Notes: a model not told the origin generated them from the sequence alone. 64,000 nucleotides of DNA from an archaeon (GCA_028279825.1 JANQNA010000007.1:1-64000); one strand, 5' to 3'; positions 18,701 through 27,099 are shown, numbered from the stretch's first letter. Program-made: numbers and translations.

Positions 18701-21561
18701 TATAACTGTTCTGCTGTTGTGTTATCCAGATTTGTATATACACTTGTTATGTTTATTGTATAATTACCGGGTGCGGTACCGTTTGGTATTGTGACTGAGA
18801 CATCCTTGGAGCAAACCTGGTTGTGTGTTATGTTTCCGCAGTAATCAATTGTAGTATTCATAGCCCATCCAGGAATTGTTGTATAAGTTATGTTTGTGTA
18901 CCTTGCACTGCTGTTTCCTACATTTGTCAGATTTGTCTTTATTGAAAATGTTGAATTATCAAATACTGTTATGTTCAGGGCCGTTATGTTTACCGGGGTT
19001 ACTACCATTGATATGTTGGTTTTGTTCTGTATTGTCAGGAAGAATATAACAGTGTCTGTTGTGTTTGACACTGAAGAGTTTACAAGAATAGTACCGTTGT
19101 ATGTACCTGGTGTGTAGTTAAGGGATATATTGGCTATTATATCTATAGAGAAATTATCGCCGCTGGGTAACTGTGATAAGAAAGGTGACGATACAGTTAT
19201 ATTGAAATTCTGGCATGCATATCCTGATCCGCAGGATGTATTTATGCTCCACGTGTTTGATATACCTATCGATTCCAAAAGAAATGTACCTATGGTTTTT
19301 GACGTACCATCTGCTCCCACACCTGTCACGTTTGTTTCGGCAATAGAAATTTGTGAGTGAGGTGAAACAGTTACATTCACAGTTGCGTTTGTTGTGTTGG
19401 ATGAGTAATCAGGGTTTATCCACACAATGCTCAAATTAAACGTGTAGTTACCAATGGCTGTGTTGTTTGGTGCTGTAACATTCACAGTTCTTACACATGA
19501 TGATTTATTTGCTATGTTTCCGCAGCTCTGTATTACACCTGTCCAGTTTTCCAGCAACTCAAGTGTTATGTTTGAATCTCTTGATGTACCATCTCCCGGA
19601 TTTGAAAGGTTAACATCTATAGAGAACGTGCTGTTAAATCTTATTGTCATATTTTCCACGTTTGGTGTCAAAGGTGTCCAATTAAGTTCAAGGTAAGTTT
19701 TCGGTGCTTCTGCCGTGAATTGTTCGGTACTGTTTCCTGTATTATTCACCTTTGTTACGTTACAGAATAAGTCGTACATGCCAACCTGTGCAGGAGCCGT
19801 GAAATTAATTGCCCATGTTCCGTCAAGATTGTCTGTTTTATTAACTACATTGGTGTTATTGAACGTGCAGTCCAAAGAAGATCCCGGTATCTGCAGTGTT
19901 TGGTTAAAGTTCTTTATTGTAATAACTGCAAATATCTGCCTGCTTACAATACCTATGGAGTTCGATATGTTTACATCTACAGAATAAACATCCGTTACGT
20001 TGAAAATGAATGTTGTTGAATTCAGATATTCTTCAATGTCGTTATATGTAGACAAGTTCATGATCCATTGTGTTGTATTTACGTCTGACGGGAACGTGTA
20101 ATTGTTTGTGAATATCTTATCGTCGGCTGTTTGATCACCGTTTGTTCCGTCATCATAAAGTCTTACTATAGTATCATCTGACGTCGAAGGAGTTCCCATG
20201 TCCAGTGTTGCGTTTATGTAAGCAACAAGATTGTACGGATCTCCCTCGGACACATTTCCCTTTATCAATACAGTTTCGTTGTAATTGAAAATTGTTGCAT
20301 TGATTGAAGGTTGTATAACGTTTGACCATTTTTCTGACAAATTACGTGTTATTATAACATCTGTGGAAGACCCGTTACGAACGTCTAAAAACTCTGACAC
20401 ACCATCAGAACCACCGGTTGCAAAGAATATAACCGCTGTTTCTTTTATTGAAGTTCCATCCGTTATTGTTGTGTTTGTTAAACCTATACCTATTCTTCCA
20501 AGACCTGTTGTGTCATTTCCAGCATAATAGTTTGAACTTGTTTCATTGATGTTTACCAAACCTGCTACACTACCTGACGAGTCGGAAGCCCAAGTCCACG
20601 AATAAGGATCGTTCATATCCCGGTCTCTGTTATTCACATCATTGTTAAGGAATGTTCGTTGTACATCCAGGGCAACTGCCCCGAATCTGCTGGATCTATT
20701 CACAGTAGCGTTCGCAAAGAACTCGTGGCTAATCTTTATGAACGATCCTTCGGCTTCAGGTCCTGCTCTGTTGTATATGAAATATTTCTTTACCACTCTT
20801 CCCTGCCCTGTTTGTTGTGATACATTACCAAATACAACCTCGGGCCCTTCCTGTATTATGGTTAATCTGACAGGTCCCCATACGAATGACGCGTTACCTA
20901 TCAGGTCAAACGTTGTGTTAATAGTTCCGTTGTAGAACTCTAAATATTCAGCTGTTCGTTCGGAAGATGATGTCACAATAACAGGTACGAAGAATACGCG
21001 CTGCTGCACGTAAGATAAACCTGATGTGTTTTCGTATCCGTTTGTGTCTATCTTTATTCCAAGCATTGTTGTATTAACGGAAACTATTTTTCCGTCCCAT
21101 GAGTAAGATATGTTTGAATCATAATTGGCAATATCTTTCTGTGTGCTTCCATCTATATCAAAGTATACGTAGAAGGTTCGCTTCTGATCCGGATCAGTAG
21201 TTCCGTTCATTAGGAATATTAGTTCGCCTATTGCATTGGATGCATTGTTATAGCCTGCACCTTTGTCGAACTGGCTTGGAACGACATGCATTACGTGATT
21301 CGTTTCATTGTATTCAACAACTCTTATTGATTCGTTATCAAATGTGCCTCCAGGCAGTAAGTCTGAAAAATTCACCGTCATTTCTATCGGCCAGTCTGTC
21401 CTGTTTACTGTTGTTCCATTAACCTCTATCTTAAACCTGTAATCCCATGAAATATTGTACCATTCACCGTCTGTTGGGTTGGAAAATCCGGAGAATGCTG
21501 TAACTATGCCTAATGAAGCTATGAGTAATATCAGCCCTATGTAGATTCGTTTTTCTATCAC
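15724..21561 (-). CDS. Giant surface protein with signal peptide, NEW3/CARDB-like repeats, C-terminal TM and SHOCT-like cytoplasmic tail
   Basis: GTG start; N-terminal hydrophobic signal MIEKRIYIGLILLIASLGIVTAF; sequon-rich repeats; TM LSILVIILILLIPLTVIIILFYLNRKKK; tail LDKERKESIISETAYKEMKRTIQRKLDNI. Confidence 0.92.
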   Translation of the reverse strand: MIEKRIYIGLILLIASLGIVTAFSGFSNPTDGEWYNISWDYRFKIEVNGTTVNRTDWPIEMTVNFSDLLPGGTFDNESIRVVEYNETNHVMHVVPSQFDKGAGYNNASNAIGELIFLMNGTTDPDQKRTFYVYFDIDGSTQKDIANYDSNISYSWDGKIVSVNTTMLGIKIDTNGYENTSGLSYVQQRVFFVPVIVTSSSERTAEYLEFYNGTINTTFDLIGNASFVWGPVRLTIIQEGPEVVFGNVSQQTGQGRVVKKYFIYNRAGPEAEGSFIKISHEFFANATVNRSSRFGAVALDVQRTFLNNDVNNRDRDMNDPYSWTWASDSSGSVAGLVNINETSSNYYAGNDTTGLGRIGIGLTNTTITDGTSIKETAVIFFATGGSDGVSEFLDVRNGSSTDVIITRNLSEKWSNVIQPSINATIFNYNETVLIKGNVSEGDPYNLVAYINATLDMGTPSTSDDTIVRLYDDGTNGDQTADDKIFTNNYTFPSDVNTTQWIMNLSTYNDIEEYLNSTTFIFNVTDVYSVDVNISNSIGIVSRQIFAVITIKNFNQTLQIPGSSLDCTFNNTNVVNKTDNLDGTWAINFTAPAQVGMYDLFCNVTKVNNTGNSTEQFTAEAPKTYLELNWTPLTPNVENMTIRFNSTFSIDVNLSNPGDGTSRDSNITLELLENWTGVIQSCGNIANKSSCVRTVNVTAPNNTAIGNYTFNLSIVWINPDYSSNTTNATVNVTVSPHSQISIAETNVTGVGADGTSKTIGTFLLESIGISNTWSINTSCGSGYACQNFNITVSSPFLSQLPSGDNFSIDIIANISLNYTPGTYNGTILVNSSVSNTTDTVIFFLTIQNKTNISMVVTPVNITALNITVFDNSTFSIKTNLTNVGNSSARYTNITYTTIPGWAMNTTIDYCGNITHNQVCSKDVSVTIPNGTAPGNYTINITSVYTNLDNTTAEQLYIFNVTVVDNPVLNVENSTLTGNVYHGQTTNPYNLTVLSTGSGNLTNITFTCNSGTVCNNLTVTVIPSTIENLEFGTNTSVVINITVPVNFSAGIHNGTLNVSTQNDGERMVTLFVTVDANRGWRMEPTFCQKSSFSNEGTVCEVNVSNIGNEDINFTIISVNANKTSTNVTNFTSLEGQNYTFAVLYNITGFAQKEYNSTFVVQALDNATPVNITLNVTILPYTPPNITIEVAPEEPEQDEQVTISANITAGDFSVTIANVTILRPNSTSDFANMSFVSQIGNVSRWTVNYANGTFGNTSARGTYNVTIYARDSIGNVGNSTTNFTIGKKVNIAATTLSSQYYQGDTATLYYSATALNGSGVEDVNVSFFVYDPNSTLIYTANRLTDYLGTFAPLPTFLLASDAIVGTYTLKTNSTYNDTLLDQMVTDQNTYTFDVGAKTVTVTGLFADIETAVVWFPNNVMRINTLIYDGEGQPVNPTTMNLTVLDPAQNTYFSVTDSSMTQLGSGYYLYSYAMPATTANGMYLAVLNVTQGTLSTMKLKAFRVTQGGPYDVRVVALTPEVQQGTPATFEIHIENKGEVTQDVFINYTIANLATRVVYFEDEEAVLTPAFSNVSFTRTPFVFSNQPLGTYKFTATVRYDNTQPPINASTTFNVLAAGYNVTEEPTGGGGGGTTPITKVTAQVTDVEAPDRLKSVFIEKYPDDLKLYPGFKRIEYVVIKNTGELPLNEIKLNVLGISADWFNITPTIYQKLSPDNTSVFVLEFEVPENAELGEYKANLIVTTSTTSDQRSITIQVVETLSDLIYGEIADLKNQYRDLLIDIGVAKSQGKPVENVLFIADEILQNINKAEINANLNNTQTALNHIKDAKILIEKAKEILSTLESTLRAEPLSILVIILILLIPLTVIIILFYLNRKKKMPKQIQQTLIHLKQIADRIKPHKPSKVSMTKEKEKLSRMLSVLDKERKESIISETAYKEMKRTIQRKLDNISKK

Positions 21562-21773
21562 TTAATCACCTTGAATACTTTTGCCATTCCAATGTCTCTT
21601 CTAACAACAATATTTTGCGCCTCCATAACAGCAAGATACTTGGAGGCCGTCGTGTAATGAATATCAAGAAGTTTTGCCATGTCTGTTATTGTGAGCCCGT
21701 CTTGGTTCTCTTTTAGAGCACTAAGAATAAGCTTTCTAGTTCTATCCTCGCGTTTTTTGCTACGGCCGGTCAT
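21558..21773 (-). CDS. Small winged-HTH transcriptional regulator
   Basis: TRKLILSALKENQDGLTITDMAKLLDIHYTTASKYLAVMEAQNIVVRRDIG; stop overlaps the GTG start of the giant surface protein. Confidence 0.8.
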   Translation of the reverse strand: MTGRSKKREDRTRKLILSALKENQDGLTITDMAKLLDIHYTTASKYLAVMEAQNIVVRRDIGMAKVFKVIK

Positions 21774-21816
21774 TTTTCTCTAGTCCCGACCACCCCTACA
21801 TAAACCGATAATAGTA

Positions 21817-21834
21817 TCAGTTAATGTCAACTGA
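21817..21834. promoter_or_regulatory. Inverted repeat TCAGTT-N6-AACTGA, candidate operator
   Basis: Perfect 6-bp dyad, nested inside a second dyad AAACCGA (21802-21808)/TCGGTTT (21856-21862). Confidence 0.4.
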
Positions 21835-21897
21835 TGGCATACACTAATAACATTGTCGGTTTTTGGGTATATAACCATTTGGGTAATAGAAGATAGT

Positions 21898-22002
21898 ATG
21901 GAAAACCGGCGAATACTAAGAAAAATGGCGCGAATTCTTAACGTTAAAGAAGAGGACGTGCCTAAGATGTTGAGAAAGTTCAAGAAAGAATCAAATATCT
22001 AG
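21898..22002 (+). CDS. 34-aa basic small protein MENRRILRKMARILNVKEEDVPKMLRKFKKESNI
   Basis: Complete short ORF absent from the ORF track; TATA-like GTATATAACC about 25-30 nt upstream of the ATG, consistent with leaderless transcription. Confidence 0.45.
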   Translation: MENRRILRKMARILNVKEEDVPKMLRKFKKESNI

Positions 22003-22446
22003 TCCATGCAATGCGCATTCTGCCGGCAGAGCGACCAAATTGTTGCACAATACGTCAAATATGTTGCTAACGGTAACGTTGAAGATGTCTGTTTCACCGT
22101 TTATGTTTGAAATCTTTACGTAACTCGTTTCCGAGGTCAGTTTCTGTACAACCAGCTGCGTTTGTCCATTATTAGTTGTGAACGTCTGGGGTGCCTGGTT
22201 CGCAAATAGAATGACCTCGCCCGGTGTTTCCTCGTTTTGATATACTTTCAGGAATGTAAAGCCGGCCCGAATATATGCATCCTCTACCAAAGGATCTATG
22301 TCACCATCAACTACAAACGTATCCAATAACTGTAATTGCTGTTGTTCTTCGGTGCCGAAGCTGGATACAACAAAGGCTATGGAAGACATACCAAAAATAA
22401 TAACAATGAAAAGCGCCATTAATGTTTTTTTAGTTGATTTTTTCAT
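21991..22446 (-). CDS. Conserved-looking membrane-anchored protein, extracytoplasmic domain
   Basis: N-terminal TM KKTLMALFIVIIFGMSSIAFVVSSF, soluble domain, C-terminal Cys pair. Confidence 0.75.
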   Translation of the reverse strand: MKKSTKKTLMALFIVIIFGMSSIAFVVSSFGTEEQQQLQLLDTFVVDGDIDPLVEDAYIRAGFTFLKVYQNEETPGEVILFANQAPQTFTTNNGQTQLVVQKLTSETSYVKISNINGETDIFNVTVSNIFDVLCNNLVALPAECALHGLDI

Positions 22447-22788
22447 TTACTCGCCCACATTGATATGTGCAACCACTTTCCTGCCTTGTCTAGCTATTTC
22501 CTGGAACTTTTTCAAGGCTTCAGGTGTGTTAAGAACGTGCACATTTACTTTCAACTTTGCAGTAGCATTCATGACTTCCGGGGCAACCGTTGCTTTGCCC
22601 CTGAAACCTATACCAAAGATAACTGCTTCTGGCTCGTGCAGCAACATTTTTTCTAATTCCTTGTTTGTAGCACTAGGTCTTTTCTCCAATAGCTCATGCC
22701 CGTTGGGATGGATAAAAAAATTGTCTGTAACTATATCTTCATTTATGTGAATTTTCCCCTGTTCGACTTTCTTTATTCTTGGAAACAT
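22447..22788 (-). CDS. MTH938-like (DUF498/NDUFAF3-like) protein
   Basis: PEAVIFGIGFRGKATVAPEV...VHVLNTPEALKKFQEIARQGRKVVAHINV resembles the MTH938 family signature. Confidence 0.7.
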   Translation of the reverse strand: MFPRIKKVEQGKIHINEDIVTDNFFIHPNGHELLEKRPSATNKELEKMLLHEPEAVIFGIGFRGKATVAPEVMNATAKLKVNVHVLNTPEALKKFQEIARQGRKVVAHINVGE

Positions 22789-22819
22789 GAAAATACATGG
22801 ATAGAATAAATAAAAAGGC

Positions 22820-23458
22820 TTATTTGCCTTTGCACTTTAACCATTTGCCTTCTGTAACGATGCTAATTTTACCATCTACAACCTGTATACCAGTCTCATC
22901 GTCGATCACGTATGTGTCACCCACTAGGTCTTTTGAAACTTTCGAAAGATTTTCATCAGTCACATGTGGAAAGTCAGGAGAGTTGAGGTGAGGGCGTATA
23001 TTGAAATCAACAAAGCCAAGGCCTTTTGGTATGATTTTTCTTGGCTCATCATAAATAAAATCCGAAGACGCATGAAGTGTTTTGGCCGTAGCTATACTGC
23101 CAGCACTTATTCCCACATATATTCTGGTTTTCAGAAGTTCTTCCAGTTCTTTGTCAAGACCTGAAGCGGAAATACATTCCATTAAATGTGCGCTATTTCC
23201 ACCGCCGAAAACTATTACATTTGCTTCTTTGATACGTGGCAGCCAAACACTTCGCTCTACAGCAGAAATGTCAACTATATCAACTTCGCCCACTTTTTGA
23301 AAGTTTGTGAGATCATTTATCAGCCAGTATTTTGATCCTTCTACTATGTTCGCAGCCGTTGGAATAAATGCTACTCTCACTTCGTCGTTGACCAACTTTT
23401 TTAGTGCATCCCGTAGTGTTTTGTTACACACTCCGTTGGATGTCAATAACAACTTCAT
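22820..23458 (-). CDS. Peptidase S51 / dipeptidase E-like protein
   Basis: FGGGNSAHLM and GISAGSIA nucleophile-elbow motifs. Confidence 0.8.
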   Translation of the reverse strand: MKLLLTSNGVCNKTLRDALKKLVNDEVRVAFIPTAANIVEGSKYWLINDLTNFQKVGEVDIVDISAVERSVWLPRIKEANVIVFGGGNSAHLMECISASGLDKELEELLKTRIYVGISAGSIATAKTLHASSDFIYDEPRKIIPKGLGFVDFNIRPHLNSPDFPHVTDENLSKVSKDLVGDTYVIDDETGIQVVDGKISIVTEGKWLKCKGK

Positions 23459-23460
23459 AA

Positions 23461-23556
23461 TAGCCCCGCCAGGATTCGAACCTGGGTCACCTGGTCCAGA
23501 GCCAGATATGCTTGACCAAAATGCGTATTTTTTAGAATACTCTACACTACGGGGCT
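23461..23556 (-). tRNA. tRNA-Gln (anticodon CUG) with ~23-nt insertion in the D-loop (candidate non-canonical intron)
   Basis: AGCCCCG acceptor pairs with CGGGGCT; anticodon arm TCTGG-CTCTGGA-CCAGG; T arm CCAGG-TTCGAAT-CCTGG; D arm GTGT...GCAT interrupted by about GTATTCTAAAAAATACGCATTTT; 96 nt total, 73 nt after removing the insert; no encoded CCA. Confidence 0.88.
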
Positions 23557-24420
23557 AATTTCCTTGATTTTTCTTGAATTCTTTGGATTACTAAATCCTA
23601 TTTCATCCATGTACTTTACTATATCTTTTTTTCGTGTTATGAATATATTACCGTGTGTGATTTTACTCGGATGAAACCCTAAACCTATTGCCATATCTCT
23701 GAAATCCTTTAGAAGCTTTACATTAGCATTTTTAAATGATATTCTTTTCGAATCTGGATCTTTTCTAGACAATCTATATATGGATCCGTCTGTATCTATC
23801 AGCCCCCTTAAGCAAGCGGCTGAGAAAGATTTATTGTTCTTAATCCATGATGGTACATTGGAGGATTTCCGTCCTTTGTGCCATAAGCCTATGTTGGCAA
23901 AAAAATCTACTAACTCTTTGGAATCTACTGATATACATATTACTCCCCTGTCGGGGCGTTCTACCACACGACAATTTATATCGAACAAATTCTTGAATAT
24001 TGGTACAAGATGTTCTTCAACATAATCTCTTTCCTTGTTTATGTTTAGTGTTATTCTAATTTGGTAGGCGCCACATTCTTTGTTAAGGTAAATCGACCCA
24101 TCACCCAGCATTACCCCGACCAATTCTGCCAATTTCTTATCCAATTTTGGTTTTTTAATGGTTTTTGTAGTACCACTGGATTTCTTGCCTCCCTTGGACC
24201 TACCCCAATTATCACTCACCTTTTTTATGACGAATCTATCCGATTCGCACGTCTTTATCTTGTTGTATATATCTTCGGGTAGTGTGTTCCCATAATGTGC
24301 ACATTGTTTTATTATATGCTCCCTTGTTCCCAAATTCTCTGAAAATTCTTTCCAAGATCGATTTCCTTTGACATTTATTAAGAATTGTTTTTGAAAGTCT
24401 TTCCGTAGTAGTACACGCAT
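23542..24420 (-). CDS. LAGLIDADG homing endonuclease-like protein with N-terminal HTH
   Basis: Two LAGLIDADG-type helices: LAELVGVMLGDGSIY and AACLRGLIDTDGSIY; N-terminal RSWKEFSENLGTREHIIKQ HTH-like. Confidence 0.88.
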   Translation of the reverse strand: MRVLLRKDFQKQFLINVKGNRSWKEFSENLGTREHIIKQCAHYGNTLPEDIYNKIKTCESDRFVIKKVSDNWGRSKGGKKSSGTTKTIKKPKLDKKLAELVGVMLGDGSIYLNKECGAYQIRITLNINKERDYVEEHLVPIFKNLFDINCRVVERPDRGVICISVDSKELVDFFANIGLWHKGRKSSNVPSWIKNNKSFSAACLRGLIDTDGSIYRLSRKDPDSKRISFKNANVKLLKDFRDMAIGLGFHPSKITHGNIFITRKKDIVKYMDEIGFSNPKNSRKIKEISPVV

Positions 24421-24520
24421 TCTATTAATTAGTCACAAAAATATTAATCCTTGTTCGCTAAAATACGTTGACTGGTTTGTTACCCAATACTGTTTTATAT
24501 CTTCTATATACAGTTTTCTC

Positions 24521-24742
24521 ATGACACATTTTCAGTACGAATTAGAGGATCCTGATAAAGATATTCTGCCTGTTGTTGTATTTCTTAACAAGAGAGGTCA
24601 CACATGTATTCCACTAGGTCCAAAATATCCTGGAATTATAGATGTTGTTAACGATACTTCTTCAAATGATGGTGTGTCACAAGATTACCTAGAAATACTA
24701 GAAGATTTAGGATATGCACTTAAACCAGCAAAACTCGAATAG
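24521..24742 (+). CDS. Hypothetical protein
   Basis: Intact ORF, stop 1 bp from the convergent gene's stop. Confidence 0.6.
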   Translation: MTHFQYELEDPDKDILPVVVFLNKRGHTCIPLGPKYPGIIDVVNDTSSNDGVSQDYLEILEDLGYALKPAKLE

Positions 24743-24743
24743 C

Positions 24744-24977
24744 TTATATCTTCATCTCGTCGAGAAAACGGTTTCCTTTCTGTGTGATTACGTAACATGT
24801 AGAACCAATTGGATTTACTTCTGAAAGAAGGTTGTTCTTTAGCAGGTTTCTTGTAACAGAATCAATAGCTGAAGCAGAGCCTCCGTTACTTTGTAAAAAT
24901 GTCTTTAGTTCAGAGCGTGTAATAATGTGGTTTTCAGCTACCTTCTTCAGGATCCTTTTTTCTGATGGGCTTAACAT
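24744..24977 (-). CDS. Winged-HTH protein
   Basis: SPSEKRILKKVAENHIITRSELKTFL...SVTRNLLKNNLLSEV...YVITQKGNRFL. Confidence 0.7.
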   Translation of the reverse strand: MLSPSEKRILKKVAENHIITRSELKTFLQSNGGSASAIDSVTRNLLKNNLLSEVNPIGSTCYVITQKGNRFLDEMKI

Positions 24978-25047
24978 GGATTGTATATCGCGAGAGTCTT
25001 ATTTAAAAGTTTATATTCTATAGTAGTAAGAAGTTTGAGGTGAGCAA

Positions 25048-25470
25048 ATGAGTGTAATTGGATTCAATTTAAAGTCAATAAGAGCGAATGTTGATGAAAA
25101 GAAACTAGCAGGGGATGTTAGTGTAAACAGTTCTCCCAGCATAAAAACCATAGAAAAAAGAGATCTTGGTTTTGTTGGTGTCAAAGATGCCATAGGCATC
25201 GAATTTGAATTTTCTACATTGTATGAACCTAAGGTAGGTGAAATATCTTTTGCCGGTGAAATAATGTACCAGGTAGAAGACGCGAAAAAGGTTCTTGATG
25301 CATGGGTTAAGAACAAGAAACTGGATGAAAAGATAGCTACAGATGTTCTGAATACAATATTCAGGAAGTGTCTGGCTAAATCTGTTGAGATCTCCGATGC
25401 ATTGAGATTGCCTCCTCCAATAAGATTTCCTGTCGTAACGGCCGAGAAACCAAATGTAAAGGGTAACTGA
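25048..25470 (+). CDS. Hypothetical protein, possibly SecB-like
   Basis: Two-layer pattern GEISFAGEIMYQVEDAKKVLDAW...NTIFRKCLAKSVEISDALRLPPPIRFP, reminiscent of archaeal SecB-like proteins; tentative. Confidence 0.6.
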   Translation: MSVIGFNLKSIRANVDEKKLAGDVSVNSSPSIKTIEKRDLGFVGVKDAIGIEFEFSTLYEPKVGEISFAGEIMYQVEDAKKVLDAWVKNKKLDEKIATDVLNTIFRKCLAKSVEISDALRLPPPIRFPVVTAEKPNVKGN

Positions 25471-25718
25471 GTACTACTCAGAGACTGGCTATAATATAGG
25501 AAGCCTCTTTAACCCTCACAAACGACGTGCAACTTTGGAAAATATATTTCTTATTATATATTAAATAACGTATATTTTGTAGAATCATTTCTCATTTTAT
25601 CACTCACATAAAAAATGTTCTGAAGAAAATATATTTTGTGAAGAATATTATATGTAGTATTTTATATAATATATATACTATAGAAGAATGTAATGTCCGG
25701 AAAATGGGCTGGCTCTAT

Positions 25719-25756
25719 CTCTCACATAAAAAAGCCTTTTCTTTCACGAAAGAAAA
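25719..25756 (-). terminator. Hairpin plus T-run downstream of the HTH/dCMP deaminase pair
   Basis: TTTTCTTTC-AC-GAAAGAAAA perfect inverted repeat (25737-25756); on the - strand it is followed by GGCTTTTTT. Confidence 0.5.
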
Positions 25757-25777
25757 CCCTTGGAAAAAGAAAGGTTA

Positions 25778-26296
25778 TTAATTGTTTTCTTCATCCTGCA
25801 GCATTTCTTCTTTGTTTTCTTCTTCTGTTTCCGTTCCTTTTTGAGCGCGTGCCATCTCTAACATAAGAAGATCGTCAAAATCCTTGGCTATGCGGCGTGT
25901 TTTGCGGAAAAACGACTTTGTTGATGACTCAGCCTTGTCCAGCAGTCTATTCACCGTACCGCCTGTAAGCATGTAACCCTTAACAAAGCCCTCTCCTGCA
26001 GGAATTTTAACGAATTCCAGAAGACCTAAACTTCTCCATTTACGAATTTCCTCGTATGTCTGGCTTTGTGAAACGGATAATACCTCTGATATTTTCTCTA
26101 TTGAAAGTGGAACATTGTCTTTTCTGTACTTTAACAATTCTAGAAGCAGCCTGGCGTGCTCAGCGCGTGATTCTTTACGTTTTAGGCCAAGACGTCTCAC
26201 TAAAACATTGGACATATCCGTTGGAGACAGTGTTTTTTGATGATCCGGAGGACTAATCCTCTGGAAAACAATATCAGACATCTTTCTCTTTGGCAT
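25778..26296 (-). CDS. HTH DNA-binding protein
   Basis: PLSIEKISEVLSVSQSQTYEEIRKWRSLGLLEFVK HTH; acidic C-terminus. Confidence 0.75.
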   Translation of the reverse strand: MPKRKMSDIVFQRISPPDHQKTLSPTDMSNVLVRRLGLKRKESRAEHARLLLELLKYRKDNVPLSIEKISEVLSVSQSQTYEEIRKWRSLGLLEFVKIPAGEGFVKGYMLTGGTVNRLLDKAESSTKSFFRKTRRIAKDFDDLLMLEMARAQKGTETEEENKEEMLQDEENN

Positions 26297-26300
26297 TGAA

Positions 26301-26810
26301 TCACCTCTTGAATTTATCGACGGTTATACCTGATTCTTTCATCATATCCATTGCTTTGTGATCTAAACCGTCGTCATGAAAATAATCCGCATCGAAGACA
26401 ACCCGTTTGATTCCAGCGGCTATAACCATCTTTGCACATTGATAACATGGATTGTACATAACATAAAGAGTAGAACCATCGGTTGGTATGCCATTAAGGG
26501 CACACTGCATTATCGCGTTTTGCTCTGCGTGAAGAGTTCGGATACAGTGGTCTCTGGCGATCTCCTGGCCATCAACGATCTGGGTTGTTGGGACAACAAA
26601 ACATCCCTTATCATCGCAGTGTGGCTGACCGGATGGGGAGCCGTTGTAGCCTGTTGCTACGATTCTTTTGTTTTTTACCAGAACAGCACCTAACTTTTTT
26701 CTTGTACAGGTTGCGCGCTTTGCAACAAACTGCGTCAAGTTCATGAAATACTCATCCCAACTTGGTCTTCCTTCCTTTGTTTTGAATATATCTGCATTCA
26801 TTTGGGTCAC
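26301..26810 (-). CDS. dCMP/cytidine deaminase family protein
   Basis: Zinc motifs LHAEQNAIMQCA and NPCYQCAKMVIAAGI; true start probably the internal MNADIFK. Confidence 0.85.
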   Translation of the reverse strand: MTQMNADIFKTKEGRPSWDEYFMNLTQFVAKRATCTRKKLGAVLVKNKRIVATGYNGSPSGQPHCDDKGCFVVPTTQIVDGQEIARDHCIRTLHAEQNAIMQCALNGIPTDGSTLYVMYNPCYQCAKMVIAAGIKRVVFDADYFHDDGLDHKAMDMMKESGITVDKFKR

Positions 26811-27075
26811 CTTTTGGATACAAGATTGAGTCCTGTAATAGGGCTATTTTCTTTTGTGAGAGATAAAATCACTTCAAAAACCGTGTTATTTTTTGTCTCA
26901 ATTTTCATCATTTTTCACCAAAAACGCTATCATAATTTACTTGGAGTGAAATTATAAATTACCCTGTTTTTCGTTTTTTTGGCTCATAACCTTGCTCATG
27001 AGTAAACTCTTTTTGTACAGGGAATTTTTATGTTTTTCTATGTTTGACAAGAAGTATTGGTATAACCAGGAGTAA

Positions 27076-27096
27076 GGCCATTTTCTAAAAATGGCC
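27076..27096. repeat. Inverted repeat GGCCATTTT-CTA-AAAATGGCC
   Basis: Perfect 9-bp stem, 3-nt loop. Confidence 0.6.
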
Positions 27097-27099
27097 CTC

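Noticed and set aside
17385-21422. + strand ORFs opposite the 1,945-aa surface gene
   Set aside because: Val/Thr/Phe-rich shadow translations of sequon-rich coding sequence
21780-21983. 67-aa - strand ORF
   Set aside because: Overlaps the operator-like dyads and the more plausible 34-aa + strand ORF; low-complexity content
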